A DNA stretch of 33,030 nucleotides from Apostichopus californicus (lineage: Eukaryota > Echinodermata > Holothuroidea > Aspidochirotida > Stichopodidae): contig JAIPMN010040806.1 of assembly GCA_020650975.1 (NCBI GenBank), positions 3,591-36,620 of the forward strand, written 5' to 3'. This document shows, in pieces, positions 9,746 to 21,700 of the stretch (positions are counted from its first letter, which is position 1; every line of letters starts with the position of its first letter). Position numbers and translations under genes: made by a program. A model generated the notes under the pieces. That model was not told the DNA's origin. It ran no database searches and was given only the letters and a program-made list of their open reading frames with translations.

Positions 9746-12700
9746 GTAAGATTCAATCCAATCCTATTCGTCCATGCATGTTAAGGCTATCCCACCATTA
9801 TAAGCACCTTATATTTTCAATTGTAAACAATATATGCAACTTCAGTTATATTTTTGTGAGTAAAGTGAGTTCACAGGGATTACAGTAGCTACTTCTGAAA
9901 TGTGGAGGGAGATTCCATTATCAAATAAATGTACTGTAATAAAGTCTTTCCTGAAGCCAGAATCAGAGCTGAGAGGTCATTAAAGCCATATTCACATAAA
10001 TTCCCTTCCTGATATTCACACTAATTTGCATACCTGACAAACTGTCTGGTTTTACCTGTAGTCTCTCCGTTTGGGACCAACCTATTCTTCATGGCAAAAG
10101 GTCACTAGTGGTGTTCCTCAGGGCTCTGTCCTTGGTCCATTGTTATGTATTGCTTATATTAATAATCTTGGCAACTCTGTTGTTTCCAGTGTAAAAAAAT
10201 TGCAGATGATACAAAGCTGTATTTTGAAGTCCCCTCCGTGGACGATGCTAGAATTGTTCAAAATGATCTTGATTAGGTGTTAGGTTGGTCTAAGGAGTGG
10301 CAGATGCTTTTCGATGTTGAGAAATGTATTAAAGGTGATGCATGTAGGGCATGGTAATATTAATTTTCAGTTATATAGCCTGAATAGACATGAATTTCAG
10401 AAAGTGAAATTTGAGAAAGATCTTGGTGTATACTGATGCTTCCCTTAAGCCTTCTAAACAATTATCATTTTTCATAATTTATAGTTCTTAGTTTCATATT
10501 GTGTTTCTAACTTCCTATCCATAGAATCTTGTTTAGGTACAATCTAATGGTGATATGATAGTTTTGGAGGTCATAATTATTTTCATGACAGTACATTATT
10601 CTATTTGAAGAATTCCAATCTGAATTAGCAATATCAAGTCACAAGAAAATGTTTGTATTCATCAAAATATTTGTTCTCATGCAAAATTGTCCAAAAAAAT
10701 GCTCTAATTGTTAGTATACATTGTAGTATACAACAAAGAAATGGTACTGTATATAAAGGAACCGTGATTATTGCAACTTTTCATTTACCAAACTGCCTGT
10801 ATTCCCAACCAATTTGGGTATTAAGAGGACGTTTACTGTACCATGTAGCTTTCAGATCATGTTTGGTGTCTAGAATAACAGTAGATCTGCATTATATTAG
10901 CTTAGTGGACACAGCATTGGACTTGTTGTGAGAATTAGGTGGTTTACTCTGGGGCCCTGTCTACACTTACGGTTCAGAGCGGGGGTCAGCCTGCCCACAC
11001 ACGTTGATTCCGATTGTTTACAGTTGACCCTGAGCTTGCACTCAGACCCCGAGCACAGGATCAAAAGACCGGAAGTTGTAGTTTGTTTATGCCATTGATA
11101 AACAGTGCAGGAGGTCAACGTTGATCCAGGGTCAACACCGATCTGTGTTTACACTGCAATTCGGACCAAGAGCTCAGGGTCTGATCCTCCCTTGATCCTT
11201 GATGAAGCATGAAACTATGTTAAGCCAGTTACAGGTGATACTGTACAGAATCACCTGTTACTGGATTATGTGCCATCGCATGGTGCTTTGCAGTGTTAAA
11301 ATCACTGTGAATTTTGTATTTTTTTCTACACATAGGTAAAGGTGTATTTGCAGAAAAGAACTTCAACAAGGGGGAATTTCTCTTTGAATATGATGGTCAA
11401 TTGAAGCCAGCAGATGATACTGTTGAGGATGACCAAACCTTCATATTTAACTTCAAATGTGACGGAAAAAACCGTTGGTGAGTTGAGTCTATTTACTTGC
11501 TCTTATGCATAGAATTGGTTCTGACTTCTGAGAGCGTCCAAGCCACCTAGCATGTAGCCTGCATAGGCTGTAAGCAGCACCACTCTGCTGGAAGAAGGCT
11601 GTTAACTCAGCCAAAAACACAAAGGCAGTGATGAATTGTCTAGGCTTCAATGGATCCTGGTCTACCAAACAGAACAAGAGAAAGCTAATTCTTTTACTTT
11701 ATGAAGAACTTGTGTAAAATAGACTTAACTCGGATCATTGTAAATACTTCAGAAACTACAATGTGGGGAAACTTTCAATGAATAAAGGTGACAACTTCTG
11801 AAGGCTATACATGTATTCTAAGGAATAATGCACCCATACACACTAGAGGTAAATAGAAGAGAGCAATCCTGCATGGTCGCAAAATTGGTTAGACAGTCTA
11901 AACAGTGTTATTATTGGAAAAGTTCACAGTTTACATTGGCGTTTATATTGCACTTTATTAAAATGCCTCATAGCACTTCTATCCCCTAGCCATTAGTATC
12001 TTGTAACATTTGGAATAGAGCCTCCTTGTCCAACTAAACTATGGGATGGCAAACAGGCCGAGTATAAGATTTGAATCCTGGGAGATCCCAACACATACAT
12101 GTAGTTTGAATCACAAGGCAGAGGTAAAAGTAATGTACAACTGTTCAACTAAAATACAATGTAATAGGCCTATATTACAAGTTGGCAACTTGTTGTACCT
12201 GTGTGACATCTCAGACTTGCTTCAAGTCTCCAATTTTAAATAGCCTGTTTGAAATACACATGGTGTATGGGGTGTAACAGAGTTATTAGACAGCCATATG
12301 CTTCTACCTTTGAGTTGAAGTGAAGTAACCAAACCACTAGGCTCTCAAGAGCAATTGATGACCAAATACTCTAAAGCTAGAATAAACATGGAGGAGACAG
12401 TCATACAATGAGTCATGCATAAATAATATAGCTGGGCCACAAAGTTATTTGTTCATTTTTCATGGTAATGTTAAAAATTAATTTGTTTGTACCAGTTGAC
12501 TGATTTGTTCAGTTTTTTGTTCATTTATTCAGATATTTTTTAAGCTTGTTTTTTTTTTAATTATCTCCTGGCTGTTAAGTGTTAATATTGAAATTGCTTT
12601 TCTATTTTTTCTACCAGATTATAGTTGCGTATTAACTTGCGTTGAAGTTTTTGTTGTTACTTTTGCAAATCTATTGCATATTTTGATGAACATGCTACAT

Positions 12701-15700
12701 TATAGGTGAGAAGACATGGATCTTGTGCAGGTTTGAACTGTTTATCATAAAAGCCTATGTGTTGAAGTTGAAATGAATGTTGACGTCATCTTTCTAATTT
12801 TGAATTATGTTCCTTTGCCAGAGGTAAAAGAAATCAATACTGTCATGATTGTGTGTGTGCAAACGTTGTGCATTTCCGGGGTTACTAATGAGGGTGCTCC
12901 ATGAACTGGGGGTATACCTGACCTTAGAAATTATAAAATGTGGATATTTATGATAATATTTATGATTCAAGTAATTTAAACTTTGTTCTCAGTTTGGTGG
13001 CCACATCCTCGGCAATGTCATGGTGAATACATGATCTCTATTGTTTTGGTCAAAGTTACTGATGATCTGTTACCAGCAGAGGTCAATTAACTACTGGAAA
13101 CTGTGTTAACACATTGACTTAGATTGAGCTCATACTTGGTTTATCTTCATCGAAATGACTTTACAATTTTAAGGGTTATGTGTGGAGGTCATCATGAGTC
13201 ATTTGAGGTCAAATATGGATTTAACGTTACAACTTGATAGGGAAATTACAATTGAGCTCAAACTTGGTATGTGTGTTCATCATGAATAAGTGGCCGGGAG
13301 ATTTTGAGGTCATTTTGGTGTCATCTGGGTCATCTGGTCATATAATGGATTAACAAGAAACATGGGAGAACAATTCATTTGTTGAATCACATTAAAATTT
13401 AAGGTAACCAACTAACTAACTCCACTATTACTTGCTAAAAAATGCCTAGTCATGCTACTGCACCTTATTTAGAGAGAGCTGGTAGCTTTGTAGTCTTGGG
13501 AAATTGAGAAATTTGATTGCTAAAATCTCACCATTATATATTGTGGATGTTGAACCATCTTCTTGTCCACTTTAGGCATAAACCCATAATTTGAGAATGA
13601 CGGGTGGTATTTTGTTGTAGTAGCAATACCCATCACTGCAAATTTATGCTGACAGCTCAATCGATAGAATGACAAACATTGACATCGATATCAACATATG
13701 TGACTGATAGGTGGTACGTGGGGTGGATCATTTGTTACCTTAATAACTTTGTGGTACGAATGGAAAGTGCTCAGATACTAACAGAAACTCCTTTAGTGTT
13801 TACAAACAGTCCACATCTAGACTATATTAAGAAGTCTGTGTCAGGGAAAATAGGTTTGGTTTAGAAGGAAAAATGAATCTTTGATAAAGTAAAAGAAGAG
13901 ATTCACAACATAATTTCAGTTGCGACCCATATAGGTTATTTATCTTTGCTCCTGTGGGTGGGGGCTGGAAGGGGAAGGCAAGGAGGAACTGACCACCATT
14001 AGCAAAAAGTTTATACTTTGTTTGTAGGCTTCTTGCATTCTTTTATTCCAATTTTAAGGAATCACAGTGCCCCATTGGGCTCTTGTCTAATGTACAAGCT
14101 GATCAGTGTAAACATGGTGCATCATCCAATATGTACACCTTTTTCATTTGTTTAGTATTGATGCCACTGCTAGCAAAAGGAATGGCCGATTTGCCAATGA
14201 TGAATGGCGAAACCCAAATGCCTATGTGAAGAAGGCTTCCTTCTTGGAAATACCAAAACTATTGATATTTGCCAGACGGAAGATCAGTACAGGAGAAGAA
14301 ATCCGGTTTGACTATGGTCAAAAAGATGCCACATGGAGAAATAAGGTGAGATGAATAGCCTTTATTCAATTGATTTATGGTATACTGCCTTGTTGGTGTA
14401 CCTGATATATACAAACAACAAAAATTTTGGGTAGTTTATAGTTATTGTTTAGTATGCAGTTGCTCAAAGAAAAAATGCTCTGTTTACAATGTCCATACAT
14501 GTAGGTATTCAATGTGCATGCAGTGCTATGGCCATCTTTTAAACTACAATTTTTTGATATGCATGTATGTGATCACAAGGTAACATATTTGATTCTTTGA
14601 CGGGAGTCTAGAGGAATCTCCGATCTCGATCTGCAGTCGTGATGGCATTGGTCTGTGTGTAATATCTGTCCTTTTGTTCAGAATTGTACACAATTGCTCA
14701 GTGTCCCATTTGTACATCATATGCTGCAATTTGACTAAACAATGACTAATGGTTTTTTAGCCATTAGATGGGGTCAGACATTTGATGTCAGAGGTTATAT
14801 CAAAAAGGTCAATAGAGGTCATAATGTGAGAAAACCAAAAATGCATCTCTCACAGATTATATTTTATGATCTTAATACTGTAGCTGGTCACAATGTTCTC
14901 CTAATCGGGCTTCCTCCATGGTGTTTATGATTTTAAGTCAAGGGCCATCTAAGAGTGACATTTGGGGTCATTTTTTATTGTCAAATTGACCCTATACATA
15001 CATGCTTAATGGATTTTGACGAAACTTTGACATAATGATAATTGGAAGATGGGTCATTAGTGGTGCACACACATTTGGGGTCGAGGGTCATCTGGGAGTT
15101 ATTTGAGGTCAATTTTATCACCACTGGTCAATTTGCCCCTAGATGCATACATGCTTTGATGAATTTTGACAAAAACTGGACATAATGTTCATTGGATGAC
15201 AGTGGGGTATCATTGGTGCTCAAACATGTGATATCAATGGTAATGTGGGGATCATACAATGCAGGATTGCAGGGACCTAGTGTTATTAGTCTGTCATAAT
15301 GATATTTGAGTAGTTTCACTTGGGGTGTTCAGAGATATTAGGTTAATGGTCATGTACAGGTCACTTTATGAAATCAAACCTATGTGTACATAATGGAATA
15401 TCATTCAGATAATGTATGGGCACTGCACCATTAGTGCTCTATATTTTTTTAAACACTCACCAAATTGACATGCAAATTCCATGAATATACTACTGTTATC
15501 ACTTGATTTATATTTTTATTTAGGTTGCATCTGAAGGAATAGCAACATCAAATGAAGGATCACAAAGTAAGCCACTAAGCATTCCTGTATGTAAATTCAT
15601 GTAAAAACCAAGTGGAATCATTTAAAGGATATAGAGGGTTTTGGCAAATCAGAACTGATATGTTACAAAATTGGTATATAACTATTACTGATAGTTAATA

Positions 15701-18700
15701 GTTATAGTCATATTTATAAAGCGTATTTCACATACATCAATGCGGCTTCACATCCATTACCACTCTATCTACCACTCTATCTACCACTCTATCTACCACT
15801 CTATCTACCACTCTATCTACCACTCTATCTACCACTCTATCTACCACTCTATCTACCACTCTATCCACCACTATATCTTCCACTATATCTTCCACTATAT
15901 CAACTGCTCTAGAATCAACCACTCTATCTGTTCACAATTAGTCAAATTGACCCTGTGCATACATGTGGTAATGGATTTTGATGAAACTTGGAAATAATGA
16001 ATGATCATTGAATAGTGGTGGTCAAACATTTAAGGTCAATGATCATCTAGGGTTATTTTAGCCATCTAAGGTCATCTAAATGTCAACTGTTATCTGAAAC
16101 ACTTGCATGCCTTTTCTCCCTCAAATTCTATTGTACGATTTTGAGAGTTGGCCCTAATGATCCTCGGGTAGTGCTTCCAATGTGGGGGGGGGGGGGCTTT
16201 TGGGCTCACNNNNNNNNNNGAGATATAAATTCTAGCCTCAATAGGATCCATTTGACATGGCAGATGTTGAAAACAAAACTTGGACAAGAATAATCTTTGC
16301 AAGGCTTTCAGTGTCATTAGTATTAATAAATACCCCACCCCATTTGATAATTATGATATCTGATAACCCCATTGTGTTAATAATTAAAGCTGATTATAAC
16401 CCCATTGTGTTAATAACTAGACATAATTAGTGTATGATGTATTGCGATATATTATAACCCCATAATAATGATATACAAATAACCCCATTGTGTTAATAAC
16501 TAAAGCTGATTAGTGTATATGAATTGTGATATCTGATAACCCCATAATATAACATACGAATAACCCTATTGTGTTAATAACTATATCAAAATAGTGTACG
16601 ATGAATTGTGATATATGATAACCCCATAATTATGACATATGAATAACCCCATTGTGTTAATAACTAAAGCTAATTAGTGTATTCAGTATGACGAATAATT
16701 ATGATATATGATAACCCCATAATTATGACATACAAATAACCCCATTGTGTTAAAAACTTTACCTAAATAGTGTATGATGAATTTTGATATCTGATAACCC
16801 CATAATTATGACATACGCATAACCCCATTGTGTTAATAACTAACGCTGATTAGTGTATTCAGTATGATGAATAATTATAATATCTGATAACCCCATTATT
16901 ATGAATATATGCATAACCCCATTGTGTTAATAATTAGAACGTATTAGTGTATTTAGTATGATGCATTGTGATATCTGATAACCCCATACACTATACATGA
17001 TTAGTGTATTCAGTATGATGAATAAGTGTGATATCTGATAATCTCATAATAATAATCTTATAATAACTAGACTTGATTAGTGTATGATGAATTGTGGTAT
17101 CTGATAATCCCATAATAATGATATACAAATAACCCCATTGTGTTAATAACTATGCCTGATTAGTGTATGATGAATTGCGATACATGATAACCCCATAAAT
17201 ATGACATACAAATAACCCCATTGTGTTAATAACTAGACCTAATTAGTGTATGATGAATTGGGATATATGATAACCCCATAATTATGACATACAAATAACC
17301 CCATTGTGTTAATAACTAGACCTAGTTAGTGTATGATGAATTAGGATATATGATAACCCCATAATTATGACATACGAATAACCCCATTGTGTTAATAACT
17401 ATAGACCTGATTAGTGTATATGAATTATGATATATGATAACCCAAATAGTTATGACATACGAATAACCCCATTTTGTTAATAACTAGACCAAATTAGTGT
17501 ATGATGAATTAGGATATATGATAACCCCATAATTATGTCATATGAATAACCCCATTGTGTTAATAACTATAGACCTGATTAGTGTATTTAGTATGATGAA
17601 TAATTATGATATGATAACCCCATAATTATGACATACCAATTACCCCATTGTGTTAATAACTAGACTAGATTAGTGTATTCAGTATGATGAATACTTGTGA
17701 TATTGCCTCCTGTGTTTGTTCTGTAGTGTTCATTTTGTCGACTGGACTTTTTATGAGACTGTTAGGAAGGAGCTTGAAACTCCTAATACCAAATAATGCC
17801 TGAATAATCTTTACCTTATTTGTAGGTTCTTAAGTGGAGAAATGTTGTTAAACCAGATAATATTCTATTCTTTTTGGAGAAACTTCAATATGGTTTATAT
17901 AATATGCTGATAACTCCATAATGATATACGTACTATTAACCCCATTGTGGTTACAGTTGGACTATGCATGACAATATGGAAGAATGATAGTATCAGCATG
18001 CCTCTTCACTTGCACTATTTGTAGACAGTTGAGCTGATGCAAAATGTAATATTTTTTTTTTATTGAGAATGACGATTCCTTGCTGAAGTTGATCTGTAGT
18101 CATACTTGTTAGTTGGATTACCCATAATGAGTTGATGATTAATATTGCAGGTATGAGACTTGCATTTTCCCTGATTCATTTTTGCTTTTGCCAATTCATG
18201 GTGTTCATGGGTTACCACTTTTTTAATGTTGCCAATTTCATTTTTCTATTTGTAATGGACATTTAAATGATTATTGTATTGTGTTAAAGCAGGGATCAGA
18301 TTTACATTCACATTTTTGTTGTGTGCTCACAAATACATAAATACCATCACATTAATAATCACATTCAGTCCAAAATAAGAGAAATGATTATGCACATAAT
18401 GAGGAAAGCAGCAAATACATTGCTGTCATATTAGTTAGACGTTTTAACTATACTGCTACAAAGACGATGGCTTTGAATGAAGAGCATTTTTTTGCACTAG
18501 CAAAATTGAAATTGATGCCTATTTCATTAGATGTAATTATATTGAAAATCCTTTTTAAACTTGTAAATGAGATTGAAAAACTTGACATTTGTTTACAAGA
18601 AAGTTCAATAAGCTTTGTTTATAAAAATTATCATATTTGTTGATACTGTAACATCATTTAAATTAACTTTTCATGGTGAATTTTGTTCATTTTCTGCCAG

Positions 18701-21700
18701 AATCTACCATGGACACTCTTCTGGAGGAATTTCATGTGGAGCTTAAGATCTCCTTGTGTGTGGAAAACCCAGTAAGATAATTCTCATGATACCATTCACA
18801 TAGTAGATAGTCTTTGGATGAAGAGGATGAAATTCATTGTACAGGAATTCCTTATTGCAAATTTATTTTTAAGACGTTTTGGACTACTCAATTTTCATAA
18901 TTATAAATGCTGTGTTTGAAGCATGTTGAGGTCACCAGTGGCCTCAAACCAGAGAAAAATATGAAGTAATTCTCTTTCTGAGAAGCCTTTTGCATTTCCA
19001 ATTTCCTAAATTTTGTTACGGTTCCGGTCATTTCTACCTTGGTTAAATGAACTTTACAATGCATATCATATGTGATGACTTAAGATGATGCCAACTTCAC
19101 ATTTATCCAATATATATATATGCCCAACAAGAGCAGTAGGCCTATGAATCATCACATAGATCCAACAGATGTTTTTGGTGAGGCATCGTGACTTCTTTAA
19201 TACATGACTGATTGAGCAAATGTAGATCATCTATAATGGCCTATCAGGCACCATGACTAAGCTGTCATTACCCCTACATTTAGTTTGGTCAGCCATTGAA
19301 AAACTTTCTCTTCACACTCAGGGCATTTGTTGAATGCTACTTCCTAGTTACATTGCTTTCAACCAGAGATGGCTGAGCATTATCTAATTAATTAGGTTTT
19401 GCTGTGAATGCTCTAATTTAGCTTTAATAAATATATTATATCATGATATACAACATCATGAGGCCAAAAAGGAGAGTTACTGTAGTTTGTGTTAGTCATT
19501 GTCAAGGAATCACAAAGCCTTTTTATGCTCATTTGCTGGAAGCCTACTTTTCTCTCTTTTTCAGGATCCATTGCGGTGCTGCAGGGTGATGGATGAGATT
19601 GATAAGCTTCAGCTAAATATAGTCCTCCTAAAGAAACATGCTGAATTTGTTCATACTGTTAAAAAGGTGATCTTTTTCAACTGAATGTTTTTTCCTCAAG
19701 GAAGTCTCACAGAATCTATGCAATCTTACTGGCAAATGTGTCTGTATGTATTGATACATGTGTTGATACTTTCATCTGATTTCATCTGAGGCCAAATTCT
19801 TTTCAAAACAAGAATCTTTAAAAAATGCCAAGTTCACCAGGCTCATTCTAATAAGGTTTATGCTTGCTGCATATTTTCCTCATAATGTGTACTTGAAAAC
19901 CTTTCATATTGGCGTAGGTCTGAGCTCATTTGCGGTCAAAATTGTGTAAAAATTATGATTTTTAGCTCATGTACTAATTGGAATCAGGAGATCAAACTAC
20001 ATCGGAACCAAGGTCAAAGGTCACGTTAGAAAAAATGTGCTTATTTTGGGAGAAAACGGGCTGAAAAAAATGTTTGTTCACCAAAGGTCAATTAGGTCCA
20101 AAAAATGTTTGAATTTTACAGTTTTGATGCTATATTCAGGTCTCACCAATCAAGAATGTCAATGGGATGACCCCGGGTGACCTTTGTGTGTGAAGTTATA
20201 TGAGGTCAAAGTTAATTTTCAGACATTTAATGCAATAACTCCCAATGCCAAGGTATGACACGGTTGATATTTTGGGACAAGTTGTTAACGGGCTAGTGGA
20301 ACATTTTCAAACTCAACGGTCATGTGATCCGAGGTCACCAAAGGTCAATTTATGCTGAAAAACTACTTTTTCGGAAGAGAAAATGAGCAAGGGTTTTTTG
20401 GGTGGAAACATGCTGTTTAGTTCAGGAAATCATACTGCTTTAATACTAGTATCATTAAGATTTTACTTCATCGATTTTAATCTATTGCAACCAACATACT
20501 GCTTTAAGATATGCCAAATACACGTTGCACATTGGAATTAAGATATGAAACACAGGCTGTACTACAGAATCATAATAACAACAATCTTTTGTTATGATAA
20601 CTAGAAAGAAGTGAAATGCAAGAAATATGCATGGAATGTTTTTGTGTTGGTTAGTTGTGGGTGCATGTGGGTCCACAATTGCTTGTACCATTTGGGCCCA
20701 AACTTGCTATGATAATATAATGTGTCATTGTCATATACCCATACGCAAGGAACCACAGTGCCCGTTTGGCCCTTGTTTAAATTTGCCACAAAGATTAAGA
20801 TAATGCCCAAAGGTTGTCTTAATGGCAATGTTTAAATAAATGCTTTTTTCACTCATTTCTATTATATGTGGAGAATGTTTGTAGAACATCAGATTTTAAT
20901 GGAAATTAGACACAATTATTCCATTAATTGCAAGAAATCTCAACACAAATTTGTGCTCTTGTTTGAAAACCAAATGCCTTTTAATCTAAAGTGTCTGTTT
21001 TTGTCTTTATTCAGTGAATATGATCAAGTTTATATTTCTGTAGAAGTAATATGCTCTCTGCTGAAATCTATGGACAAATTGATATTGAGTCCATTTTATA
21101 ACTTAAACTGGAGGAAATATTCATACTTGTTATTCAGATAAGGAGGTACAAAAACAGTAAAGTTGCTGAAAAGGCGGAAAACCTATACAACAAACTGAAG
21201 ATGGTGTTTGAAATGCAGAACTCTGGACTCACTGAACCAGTTGAAAGGAAGAAATCTGCACCAAACAAAGAAAATGTGATGGATACAGAGGAAGGTTAAT
21301 AGTACATGAGAAATAACATAATATCCCCAGTTGGTATGTTTCATAAAAAATATCAAAGGCTTCATACAAATTTACACCTTTTGGAAAGTGTTCAATTATC
21401 AGTTTGAGTTGTGACTCATCATGAGAGTTGAGGGTTTACATTCATGGTATTCTCTGATGTACAGTGTAATCAAGTATTAATGGTTGTTGGTGATGTTCCT
21501 TATACATGATCCTGCAGATACCATGTATGCTCAGCATTCGTGGATGATGTGGAGCAATATGCAAAGTCATATTAAGAGCAGTGTTCACCAGTGCAACTCT
21601 AGAGCTTACATAAATCCTTACAATAAGGTCTAAATCAAAGATCTGATTGATGATTAAAGATTCTAACTTGGATTAAAGCTTATACTTGGAATATTTGTTC

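Larger units (their letters stand above)
15567..18700 (+). other. Intron 4 of the fusion gene, satellite-rich
   Basis: GTAAGC to TTTTCTGCCAG. Contains a 12-bp minisatellite, an AGGTCA-rich repeat copy, a G-run beside the assembly gap, and the ~83-bp satellite. From about 17950 to 18690 I see nothing recognisable. Confidence 0.65.

Noticed and set aside
15737..15997. Frames with YHSI or VVDR repeats on both strands
   Set aside because: Produced by a 12-bp minisatellite whose length is a multiple of three.
15758..17710. CRISPR-like regular spacing
   Set aside because: Units are contiguous tandem repeats without unique spacers, in an animal intron.
18701..21294. That the integrase-binding-like domain means a viral insertion
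   Set aside because: The domain is a cellular partner of lentiviral integrases, not a viral protein; no viral genes are present.
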